Source: an uncultured Acetobacteraceae bacterium (GTDB lineage: Bacteria > Pseudomonadota > Alphaproteobacteria > Acetobacterales > Acetobacteraceae). Taken from it: 41,679 bases of DNA. Below are positions 35,967-41,679 of this stretch, one piece after another; position 1 is the first letter of the stretch, and each line of letters opens with the position of its first letter. The stretch covers positions 1 through 41,679 of the forward strand of contig CAIVPZ010000051.1 of the NCBI GenBank assembly GCA_903907955.1, written 5' to 3'. A program made the position numbers and the translations under genes. The notes beneath the pieces were generated by a model, which searched no databases, was not told where the DNA came from, and saw nothing but the letters and a program-made list of their open reading frames with translations.

Positions 35967-36067
35967 GAGTTTGCAAAGGAATGCCCGCAAGCCGCCGAAC
36001 GAAGGCAAAAAACGCAATGATGGCAGCGGGTATTGTTTTTCAAGTTCGATTGTTTTTCAGGCTCTGA
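35964..36067 (+). ncRNA. 105-bp structured repeat, copy B (between tandem paralogues)
   Basis: Same layout as the copy at 26875-26979: it starts TGAGAGTTTG (the TGA is also the stop codon of the upstream gene), has AATGCCCGC pairing with GCGGGTATT, a small inner stem GCC...GGC, conserved CAATGAT, and ends CAAGTTCGATTG followed by TTTTCAGGCTCTGA. In copy A the right arm reads GCGGGCGTC, so the stem is kept although its bases differ, which supports an RNA structure. Confidence 0.55.
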
Positions 36068-36179
36068 CATCCCCGTATCGGTCTGCCTCCGCACCCTGGC
36101 GGCGGCCGAATCCGCGTCCCTCGCCGTGCGCCGCCGGGCATCATCCCCGCGTCGGCGGTGCGCAAAGGAGAAAGCCGGC

Positions 36180-37313
36180 ATGGACCTGACAACCCTGGCC
36201 CTGGCCCTTGTGGTCGCTTTTGGCCTGCTTGCCACCGACACCGTTCTGCACAGCGGCAGTGTCACCGTCGAGGTTGCCGGGCCGGTCGTGGTGTTCCGCG
36301 ACATCGTCGATCCGAACATCCTGGAGAGCGCCTTCACCGAACAGCTTGACCGGATCGCCTCAACCCAGTCGGTGGTCAATCCGCCCCAGATCCGCTCCAG
36401 CCACGACGACGGCATCGGCATGACCCTGGCCGAGGCGGCGGGGGTGAAGCCGCTGGCGTTCTCGCTGCAGCATGTCATGGGCTATGCCTCGTCCAAGCTG
36501 CGCTTCGTCATGTTCATGGAGCGCGGCAAGCTGAGTGGCGTCGTGTCGGGCGACAGCGCCGCGAGCGGCAGCTTCAGCCAGGAGTTCCGCTCCGCACCGG
36601 ACGAGCCGCTGGTGAACTTCGTGCAGCGCGCGGCCAACTGGGGGGCGGCACAGCTGGCGCCGTACAACACCGCGCTGTATCTGCTGCAGCGCCATGCCAA
36701 TGACGGCGATTTCCGCGACGTGGTGGCGCTGTGCAACAACGCGATCGCGCGCCAGTCACCGGCGCCGGTCAACCCGACCCGCGGGCAGTACGAGAACATT
36801 CTTGGCCTGGTCGAGTTGTTTCGCAGCGACCCGAAGGCGGCCCGCGGGCATTTCGAGGCCGCCCTCGCGTCCTGGCCAGGGGCGCCGGTGCCGGAGATGA
36901 ACATCGCCTTCACCGAACTTGTCGCCGACCAGTATGAGCCTGCGGTCCGGCGCATGCGTGCCGTGCTGGCGGAGGCGCCGCCGCGCCATAAGGCGGTGCT
37001 CGCCACCGCCTACGTCACGCTGGCAACGGCGCTGATGGGGCTGCACCAGTATGACGAGGCCGACCAGCAACTGGCGCTGGCGATGCAGGCCAGCCCCGAC
37101 AGTTCCACCGCACCCGATCTGCGGGCCGACCTGAAGGAGGTGCGCGGCGACCGGGCCGAGGCGGACCGGTTGCACCGGCTGGCGCAGCAGAACTCCGCGG
37201 CGTTCGAGAATTTCGGTGAGGTGGCGGCGCTGTATTTCGCGATGTCCTGGCGCGACAACGAGAAGGTGAGCCGCAGCAAGTTCACCAACCCCGACATGCT
37301 GGAGTTCCATTAG
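36180..37313 (+). CDS. Membrane-anchored TPR-like protein, paralogue 2
   Basis: Also 377 residues and homologous along its length to the preceding gene: hydrophobic N-terminus (LALALVVAFGLLATDTV), the shared central block QRAANWGAAQLAPYNTALYL, TPR-like units (LATALMGLHQYDEADQQLAL) and the shared C-terminal EFH. ATG at 36180 has AAAGGAGAAAG upstream at good spacing. Two patches are identical at the DNA level to paralogue 1, one of them 53 bases long, while the rest has diverged. A strong hairpin follows the stop. Function unknown. Confidence 0.7.
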   Translation: MDLTTLALALVVAFGLLATDTVLHSGSVTVEVAGPVVVFRDIVDPNILESAFTEQLDRIASTQSVVNPPQIRSSHDDGIGMTLAEAAGVKPLAFSLQHVMGYASSKLRFVMFMERGKLSGVVSGDSAASGSFSQEFRSAPDEPLVNFVQRAANWGAAQLAPYNTALYLLQRHANDGDFRDVVALCNNAIARQSPAPVNPTRGQYENILGLVELFRSDPKAARGHFEAALASWPGAPVPEMNIAFTELVADQYEPAVRRMRAVLAEAPPRHKAVLATAYVTLATALMGLHQYDEADQQLALAMQASPDSSTAPDLRADLKEVRGDRAEADRLHRLAQQNSAAFENFGEVAALYFAMSWRDNEKVSRSKFTNPDMLEFH

Positions 37314-37325
37314 CGTTCCCCCTCA

Positions 37326-37364
37326 TGCCACCCGTCAGCGGCGATGCGCCGCTGACGGGTGGCA
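37326..37364. terminator. Strong hairpin, probable terminator
   Basis: A 17-bp perfect stem, TGCCACCCGTCAGCGGC (37326-37342) with GCCGCTGACGGGTGGCA (37348-37364), closes a 5-base loop directly after the second paralogue. There is no long U-run, so termination may depend on other factors. The CCCGTCAGC arm also occurs in the terminator at 3324. Confidence 0.65.
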
Positions 37365-37461
37365 GCATCCATCGGTCGCCCTGGCCATGTTCGGGACCGG
37401 GATTGACGCGACCCCGTAGCGACGGGCACACCAGTCAATCATCGCATCGGGAGATTCGGTC

Positions 37462-37848
37462 ATGCGGCGTTTCACGGTCCTGGGATTGCTGCTCGCGCTG
37501 GGTGCCTGCGCGGACTCCGCGTCACCCGGGGGGCAGCGCTATCCGGTGTATTTCCAGGAATGGTCCGCCGCGCTTGACGATGGCGGACGCGCCGCGGTCG
37601 CGCAGGCCGCGGGCTGGGCGAACACCCACCCCGCCGCAGCAGTGCACGTCATCGGCTACGCCGACCCCGAGGGCTCGCCGAAGGCCAACCGCGACCTCTC
37701 GCGCACCCGCGCGCAGGTGGTGGCGGACGGGCTGGCCGCCGACGGGGTGGCCACGCAGCGCATCCGCATCGAGGGGGCCGGCTCGGTGGGCTACGCCATG
37801 GACTCGCAGGAAGCCCGCCGGGTGACGATCTCGCTCGGCACCCCGTGA
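37462..37848 (+). CDS. OmpA-like lipoprotein
   Basis: The 128-residue product has a lipoprotein signal (MRRFTVLGLLLALGAC; lipobox LGAC, Cys at residue 16) and an OmpA/Pal-type peptidoglycan-binding domain: VHVIGYADPEGSPKANRDLS followed by RTRAQVVADGL and EGAGS, ending EARRVTISL. It is predicted to be anchored to the outer membrane and to contact peptidoglycan. It is smaller than Pal, which is about 160 residues or more. Its stop touches the presumed GTG start of recQ. Confidence 0.82.
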   Translation: MRRFTVLGLLLALGACADSASPGGQRYPVYFQEWSAALDDGGRAAVAQAAGWANTHPAAAVHVIGYADPEGSPKANRDLSRTRAQVVADGLAADGVATQRIRIEGAGSVGYAMDSQEARRVTISLGTP

Positions 37849-39726
37849 GTGCTCGACGGGCCGTTGCCTGACGGCGCGTTCATGCGCGCCGGAGGGGAAG
37901 CTGGCGCGCCGCAGGAGGTTCTGCGGCGCGTTTTCGGCTTCCCCGCCTTTCGCGGCCTGCAGCAGCAAGTCATCGACCACGTGCTCGCCGGCGGCGACGC
38001 GCTGGTGCTGATGCCCACCGGCGGCGGCAAGAGCGTCTGCTACCAGGTGCCGGCGCTGTGCCGGCCGGGCACCGCCATCGTGGTCAGCCCGCTGATCGCG
38101 CTGATGGACGACCAGGTGGCGGCGCTGCGCCAGCTCGGCGTGGCCGCCGGCGCGCTGCATTCCGAGCTTGAGCCGGACGAGCAGCGCCGGGTCGGGCGTG
38201 AACTGGATGCGGGGCGGCTCGATCTTCTCTACGTCTCGCCCGAGCGGCTGCGCAGTTCCGGCACGCTGGAGCGGTTGCAGCGGCGCGAGATCGCGCTGAT
38301 CGCCATCGACGAGGCGCATTGCGTCAGCCAGTGGGGCCACGAATTCCGCCCCGAATACCGCACGCTGGCGAGCCTGGCCGAGAGTTTCCCCGGCGTGCCG
38401 CGGTTGGCGCTGACCGCCACCGCCGACCCGCGCACGCGTGACGACATCCTGGCCTCGCTGGGCATGCGCGACGCCGGCGTGTTCGCCGCCAGTTTCCACC
38501 GCCCCAACCTGCACGTCGCCTGTGCGCCGAAGGTGGGCGAAACGGCGCAACTGCTGGCGCTGCTGCAGCACCATCCGGACGCCGCCGGCATCGTCTATTG
38601 CGGCAGCCGGGCCAAGACCGAGCGCGTCACCGCGTCGTTGAAGGGCAAGGGGTTTCAGGCCATCGCCTTTCACGCCGGGCTGCCGCCGGAGGAAAAGCGG
38701 GCCGGCCTGGCGCGGTTCCGCTCGGGCGAGGCGGTGGTGATCGTGGCCACCATCGCCTTCGGCATGGGCATCGACCGGCCGGACGTGCGCTTCGTCGTGC
38801 ATCTCGACATGCCGGACAGCCCGGAGGCGTACTACCAGCAGATCGGCCGCGCCGGCCGCGACGGCGATCCTTCCGACACGCTGCTGCTGTATGGCGGCGA
38901 GGACATCGCCCGGGCGCGGCACTGGCTCGGCCAGTCCGCCGCGCCGGAGGCGCAGAAGCAGGTGATGCGGGCGCGGCTGGAGGCGATGATCGCGCTGACC
39001 GAGACGGCCGGATGCCGCACCCGCGCCCTGCTGTCCTGCTTCGGCGAGGATCTCGGGCGCGACTGCGGCCATTGCGACAATTGCGGCGCCCCGGTGGGCG
39101 TGTTCGACGGCACCACCGAGGCGCAGAAGGTGCTGTCCGCCGTCTATCGCACCGGCCAGCGGTTCGGCGTCGGCCATGTGGTCAGCGTGCTGATGGGCCG
39201 GTCCACCGACAAGGTGTCGCAATGGCAGCATGACCAGCTGCCCACCTTCGGCGTCGGCGCCGACCGGCCGGAGGGGTTCTGGCGCAGCATCATCCGCCAG
39301 TTGATCGCCCGCGGCGTGATGGGGGTGGAGGTCGATGCCGAGGAGGGGAAATTCTCCCGGCTGGCGCTGGTGAGCGACAAGGCGCGGCCGATCCTGCGCG
39401 GCGAGGAGCGGGTGATCCTGCGCGAGGATGTTGCTCCGCCCCCGCGCGACCGCCGCCGCGGCTCGCCGGACCGGGTGGCGCGGGCGAAGCCGGCGACCAC
39501 GGCGGCCGGCGACGATCCCGGCTTCGAGGCGCTGCGGGTCTGGCGGGCGGGGGAGGCGCGGGCGCAGGGCGTGCCGCCATATGTGATCTTTCACGACAGC
39601 GTGCTGCGCGACATCGCGGCGACGCGGCCGGGCAGCCTGGACGAGCTGGGGCAGATCAAGGGCGTGGGGGCGAGCAAGCTGGGGCGCTATGGCGCGGGCG
39701 TGCTGGCGGTGGTGCGCGGCGGCTGA
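37849..39726 (+). CDS. recQ: ATP-dependent DNA helicase RecQ
   Basis: A 3'-5' DNA helicase in recombination and fork repair. The 625-residue product has motif 0/I (FRGLQQQVIDHV; MPTGGGKSVCYQVPAL), DEAH box AIDEAHCVSQWGHEFRPEY, TATADPRTRDDI, motifs V/VI (AFGMGIDRPDVRFVVH; YYQQIGRAGRDGDPSD), the RecQ zinc site CRTRALLSCFGEDL then CGHCDNC, a winged-helix RQC region, and a C-terminal HRDC domain (about residues 545-620). The GTG at 37849 directly follows the previous stop; ATG at 37882 is an alternative closer to the usual family start. Confidence 0.95.
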   Translation: MLDGPLPDGAFMRAGGEAGAPQEVLRRVFGFPAFRGLQQQVIDHVLAGGDALVLMPTGGGKSVCYQVPALCRPGTAIVVSPLIALMDDQVAALRQLGVAAGALHSELEPDEQRRVGRELDAGRLDLLYVSPERLRSSGTLERLQRREIALIAIDEAHCVSQWGHEFRPEYRTLASLAESFPGVPRLALTATADPRTRDDILASLGMRDAGVFAASFHRPNLHVACAPKVGETAQLLALLQHHPDAAGIVYCGSRAKTERVTASLKGKGFQAIAFHAGLPPEEKRAGLARFRSGEAVVIVATIAFGMGIDRPDVRFVVHLDMPDSPEAYYQQIGRAGRDGDPSDTLLLYGGEDIARARHWLGQSAAPEAQKQVMRARLEAMIALTETAGCRTRALLSCFGEDLGRDCGHCDNCGAPVGVFDGTTEAQKVLSAVYRTGQRFGVGHVVSVLMGRSTDKVSQWQHDQLPTFGVGADRPEGFWRSIIRQLIARGVMGVEVDAEEGKFSRLALVSDKARPILRGEERVILREDVAPPPRDRRRGSPDRVARAKPATTAAGDDPGFEALRVWRAGEARAQGVPPYVIFHDSVLRDIAATRPGSLDELGQIKGVGASKLGRYGAGVLAVVRGG

Positions 39727-39802
39727 TTGCGGGGCCGCGCGCTTGAGGCGGGCAGGGGGCAAGCCTATGAATTGCCCCATGACAGGGATGGGCGAGGACG
39801 CG

Positions 39803-40762
39803 ATGACGGTTGGGACGCGCAAGATCGCGACGGTGTTCGGCGGCTCCGGCTTCATCGGCCGTCCTGTTGTGCAGCGCCTGGCGCGCCAGGGCTATGTGGT
39901 GCGCATCGCGGCGCGCGACACCGCGGCGGCGGCGCAGCTCAAGCCGCTGGGCTCGGTCGGCCGGATCGTGCCGCTGCACGCGCCGGTGACCAGCCCGGAC
40001 GCGGTGGCGCGCGCCGTCGAGGGGGCCCAGGTGGTGGTCAACCTGGTGGGCATCCTGGCGGAGCGTCGGCGGGGCGATTTCCACCGAGTCATGGCCGAGG
40101 GCGCCGGCTGCGTGGCGCGGGCGGCCACTGCCGCCGGGGCCGGCTTCCTGGTGCATGTCTCGGCGATCGGCGCCGACCCGGCCAGCCCGAGCGGCTATGG
40201 CCGCGCCAAGGCCGCGGGCGAGGCGGCGGTGCTGGCCGCCTTCCCCACCGCCACGGTGCTGCGCCCTTCCATCGTGTTCGGCCCGGAGGACGCGTTCTTC
40301 AACCGTTTCGGCGCCATGGCACAGTCGCTGCCCTTCATGCCGGTGATCGCCGGCGCCACGCGGTTCCAGCCGGTCTATGTCGGCGACGTTGCCGATGCGG
40401 TGCTGGCGGCACTGGCCCACCCGGAGGCGGCCGGCCGCATTCTTGAGCTCGGCGGGCCACAGGTGTTCAGCTTCCGTGAACTGCTGGCCTGGATTCTGCG
40501 GGAGACGCAGCGCGAGCGGCCGCTGGTCGAGGTTCCGGCCGGGCTGGCCTGGCTGCAGGCGCTGGTGATGGAGCGCCTGCCCGGCAAGCTGCTCACGCGC
40601 GACCAATTGCGCATGCTGGGGCGGGACAATGTGGTGTCGCCCAAGGCGGCGGGTCTGGCGGAACTGGGCATTGTGCCGACGCCGATCGATCTGGTGGTGC
40701 CGGCGTATTTGCGGCGGTTCCGACCGGGCGGGGGCAGCCGGAACGGGCAGGCGGGGCGATAG
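39803..40762 (+). CDS. NDUFA9-like atypical short-chain dehydrogenase (complex I accessory-type)
   Basis: The 319-residue product has an N-terminal Rossmann fold with VFGGSGFIGRPVVQRLARQG (NAD(P)-binding GxxGxxG), VVVNLVGILAERRRGDFHRV, LVHVSAIGADPASPSGYGRA and a YxxxK-like YGRAK, followed by LRPSIVFGPEDAFFNRF, typical of atypical SDRs of the NDUFA9 type. In mitochondria this protein is a complex I subunit binding NADPH; in alphaproteobacteria it is often encoded alone and its role is less clear. ATG at 39803 has GAGGA about 5 bases upstream. Confidence 0.85.
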   Translation: MTVGTRKIATVFGGSGFIGRPVVQRLARQGYVVRIAARDTAAAAQLKPLGSVGRIVPLHAPVTSPDAVARAVEGAQVVVNLVGILAERRRGDFHRVMAEGAGCVARAATAAGAGFLVHVSAIGADPASPSGYGRAKAAGEAAVLAAFPTATVLRPSIVFGPEDAFFNRFGAMAQSLPFMPVIAGATRFQPVYVGDVADAVLAALAHPEAAGRILELGGPQVFSFRELLAWILRETQRERPLVEVPAGLAWLQALVMERLPGKLLTRDQLRMLGRDNVVSPKAAGLAELGIVPTPIDLVVPAYLRRFRPGGGSRNGQAGR

Positions 40763-40895
40763 CTCCGATCCGGGGGTATTTGCCAGCCACAAACGAAACG
40801 ATCCTCTGCGTTGACGGCTGCGATGCCGCCGCGCAGATGCACGGCTTTATGCAACAGGTCGCCGGTATGGCGGCCGCAGCGGAGTGACCTGAACC

Positions 40896-41447
40896 ATGCG
40901 CCTTCTCCTGCTCGCAACCGCCTTGCTGCTGCCGCTCGCGGCCGTGGCCCAGACTGCGCCCCCTCCGGCCCCCGCCGTCGCGGCCCCGGCCAGGCCGAGC
41001 GATGCTGCCCGCAAGGCGGCGCTGGCATTGAACGAGAAACTGCAGTTCGTCGGCCAGGTCAAAGTCATTCTGGGTACCGTGCGTGGCCAGATCATCGTCG
41101 GCCTCGCGCGCGCCAACAACAAGTCGCCGGAGCAGATCCAGCCGGCGGTGGACGAGTTGCTGATGCCGGACTTCACCGCCCATGCCGGCGAACTCGCCGG
41201 CGTGATCGTCGATGAGTGGGCGACCGCCTTCACCGTTGAGGACCTGCGTGGGCTGCTCGACTTCTACAACAGTCCGCTGGGCGAGAAGTTGCTCAAGACC
41301 ATGCCGGCGTTGAGCCAGGAAGTGAACAAGCAGGCCGCCGGCTGGGTGCAGGCAATCCTGACGGAGACAACACAGAAGCATGCCGCCGCCCTGCGCGACC
41401 GCGGGATCAAGATACCGACCGAGGCGGCCCCCCACACGGCTCCCTGA
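40896..41447 (+). CDS. DUF2059 secreted protein
   Basis: The 183-residue product has a cleavable signal peptide (MRLLLLATALLLPLAAVAQ, cleavage after AVA or AQ), a Pro/Ala-rich linker, and a helical domain with the DUF2059 core (VDEWATAFTVEDLRGLLDFY then NSPLGEKLLKTMPALSQE). The protein is periplasmic; the family has no firm function. ATG at 40896 has a weak GGAG site further upstream. The 133 bases before it hold no gene. Confidence 0.8.
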   Translation: MRLLLLATALLLPLAAVAQTAPPPAPAVAAPARPSDAARKAALALNEKLQFVGQVKVILGTVRGQIIVGLARANNKSPEQIQPAVDELLMPDFTAHAGELAGVIVDEWATAFTVEDLRGLLDFYNSPLGEKLLKTMPALSQEVNKQAAGWVQAILTETTQKHAAALRDRGIKIPTEAAPHTAP

Positions 41448-41457
41448 TCGCGCCGAC

Positions 41458-41483
41458 CCAGGCGGCCGGCATCGGCCGCCTGG
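41458..41483. terminator. Hairpin behind the DUF2059 gene
   Basis: CCAGGCGGCCG (41458-41468) and CGGCCGCCTGG (41473-41483) form an 11-bp stem with loop GCAT, 10 bases after the stop codon. There is no U-run. The rest of the window to 41679 contains no supportable gene. Confidence 0.55.
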
Positions 41484-41544
41484 ATGGCGTTGCGCGGAGG
41501 TGGATCTCCGGTTGCGGCCCGGCGCCTGGCGCCGATCGGTGTAA

Positions 41545-41679
41545 CCGGGGCAAAACCCCGGGTAAGCAGGTGCAGCATGCGTCCGCCTGCGGAACGGCCG
41601 CCGCAGAAATCCGCCATTTTTTGGCCGTCGAACCCGGATTGACCCGCTTCCGTTCTGTGTTCGCCCGGGGTTTTGCCCC
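41545..41679. repeat. Inverted repeat at window end
   Basis: GGGGCAAAACCCCGGG (41547-41562) and CCCGGGGTTTTGCCCC (41664-41679) are perfect inverted copies 101 bases apart; each arm is itself nearly self-complementary (CCGGGGCAAAACCCCGG). The style resembles the G/C hairpin repeats elsewhere in the window, but the linkers differ. The right arm reaches the window edge, so the element may be longer. Confidence 0.6.

Overview
The window looks like a chromosomal segment of a high-GC alphaproteobacterium, most likely of the Acetobacteraceae/Rhodospirillales group. This is an inference from gene content and order (B12-dependent ribonucleotide reductase, zapE-mdh-sucCD-sucAB-lpd, MntR/MntH of the proteobacterial type, DUF6481 and DUF3606 small proteins, an NDUFA9-like protein) and from the strong G/C third-position bias. 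No rRNA, tRNA or CRISPR array was recognised.

Layout. Positions 1-430 hold mobile-element debris: the end of an ISAzo13-type transposase reading frame interrupted by what looks like the 5' part of a group II intron. nrdJ (minus strand) follows, then a long leader without a gene, a small membrane protein with its own terminator, and a divergent mntR/mntH pair with a perfect 18-bp palindromic operator just downstream of a recognisable promoter. At 5933-8941 lies a compact, overlapping three-gene minus-strand operon: a coiled-coil protein, a P-loop-less ATPase-like protein and a BrxC/BrxD-like P-loop ATPase. I do not recognise it as a characterised system; it is the best candidate here for undescribed biology. 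A DUF4239-like membrane protein sits just upstream.

From 10005 to 24007 the minus strand carries a dense metabolic array, read in the order pyrD, HAD phosphatase, zapE, mdh, sucC, sucD, sucA, sucB, lpd, pdxA, pdxJ. It contains the 2-oxoglutarate dehydrogenase complex, succinyl-CoA synthetase and malate dehydrogenase of the TCA cycle, followed by the two pyridoxal-phosphate genes. From 24053 the plus strand carries a small winged-helix-like protein, tusA, a histone-deacetylase-family hydrolase, xseB, ispA and dxs (isoprenoid precursor synthesis).

The last third is more accessory: small DUF genes, DUF6481, an orphan cydC, a perfect FNR-type box, an elongation-factor-G-like protein with a degenerate GTPase domain, two tandem paralogous membrane-anchored proteins, an OmpA-like lipoprotein, recQ, an NDUFA9-like SDR protein and a DUF2059 secreted protein.

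Two repeat families stand out. One is a family of G/C-rich double-hairpin elements placed at gene ends and junctions; one copy is apparently translated as the first ~25 residues of PdxA. The other is a pair of ~105-bp structured direct repeats located upstream of dxs and between the two tandem paralogues, with covarying stem positions.
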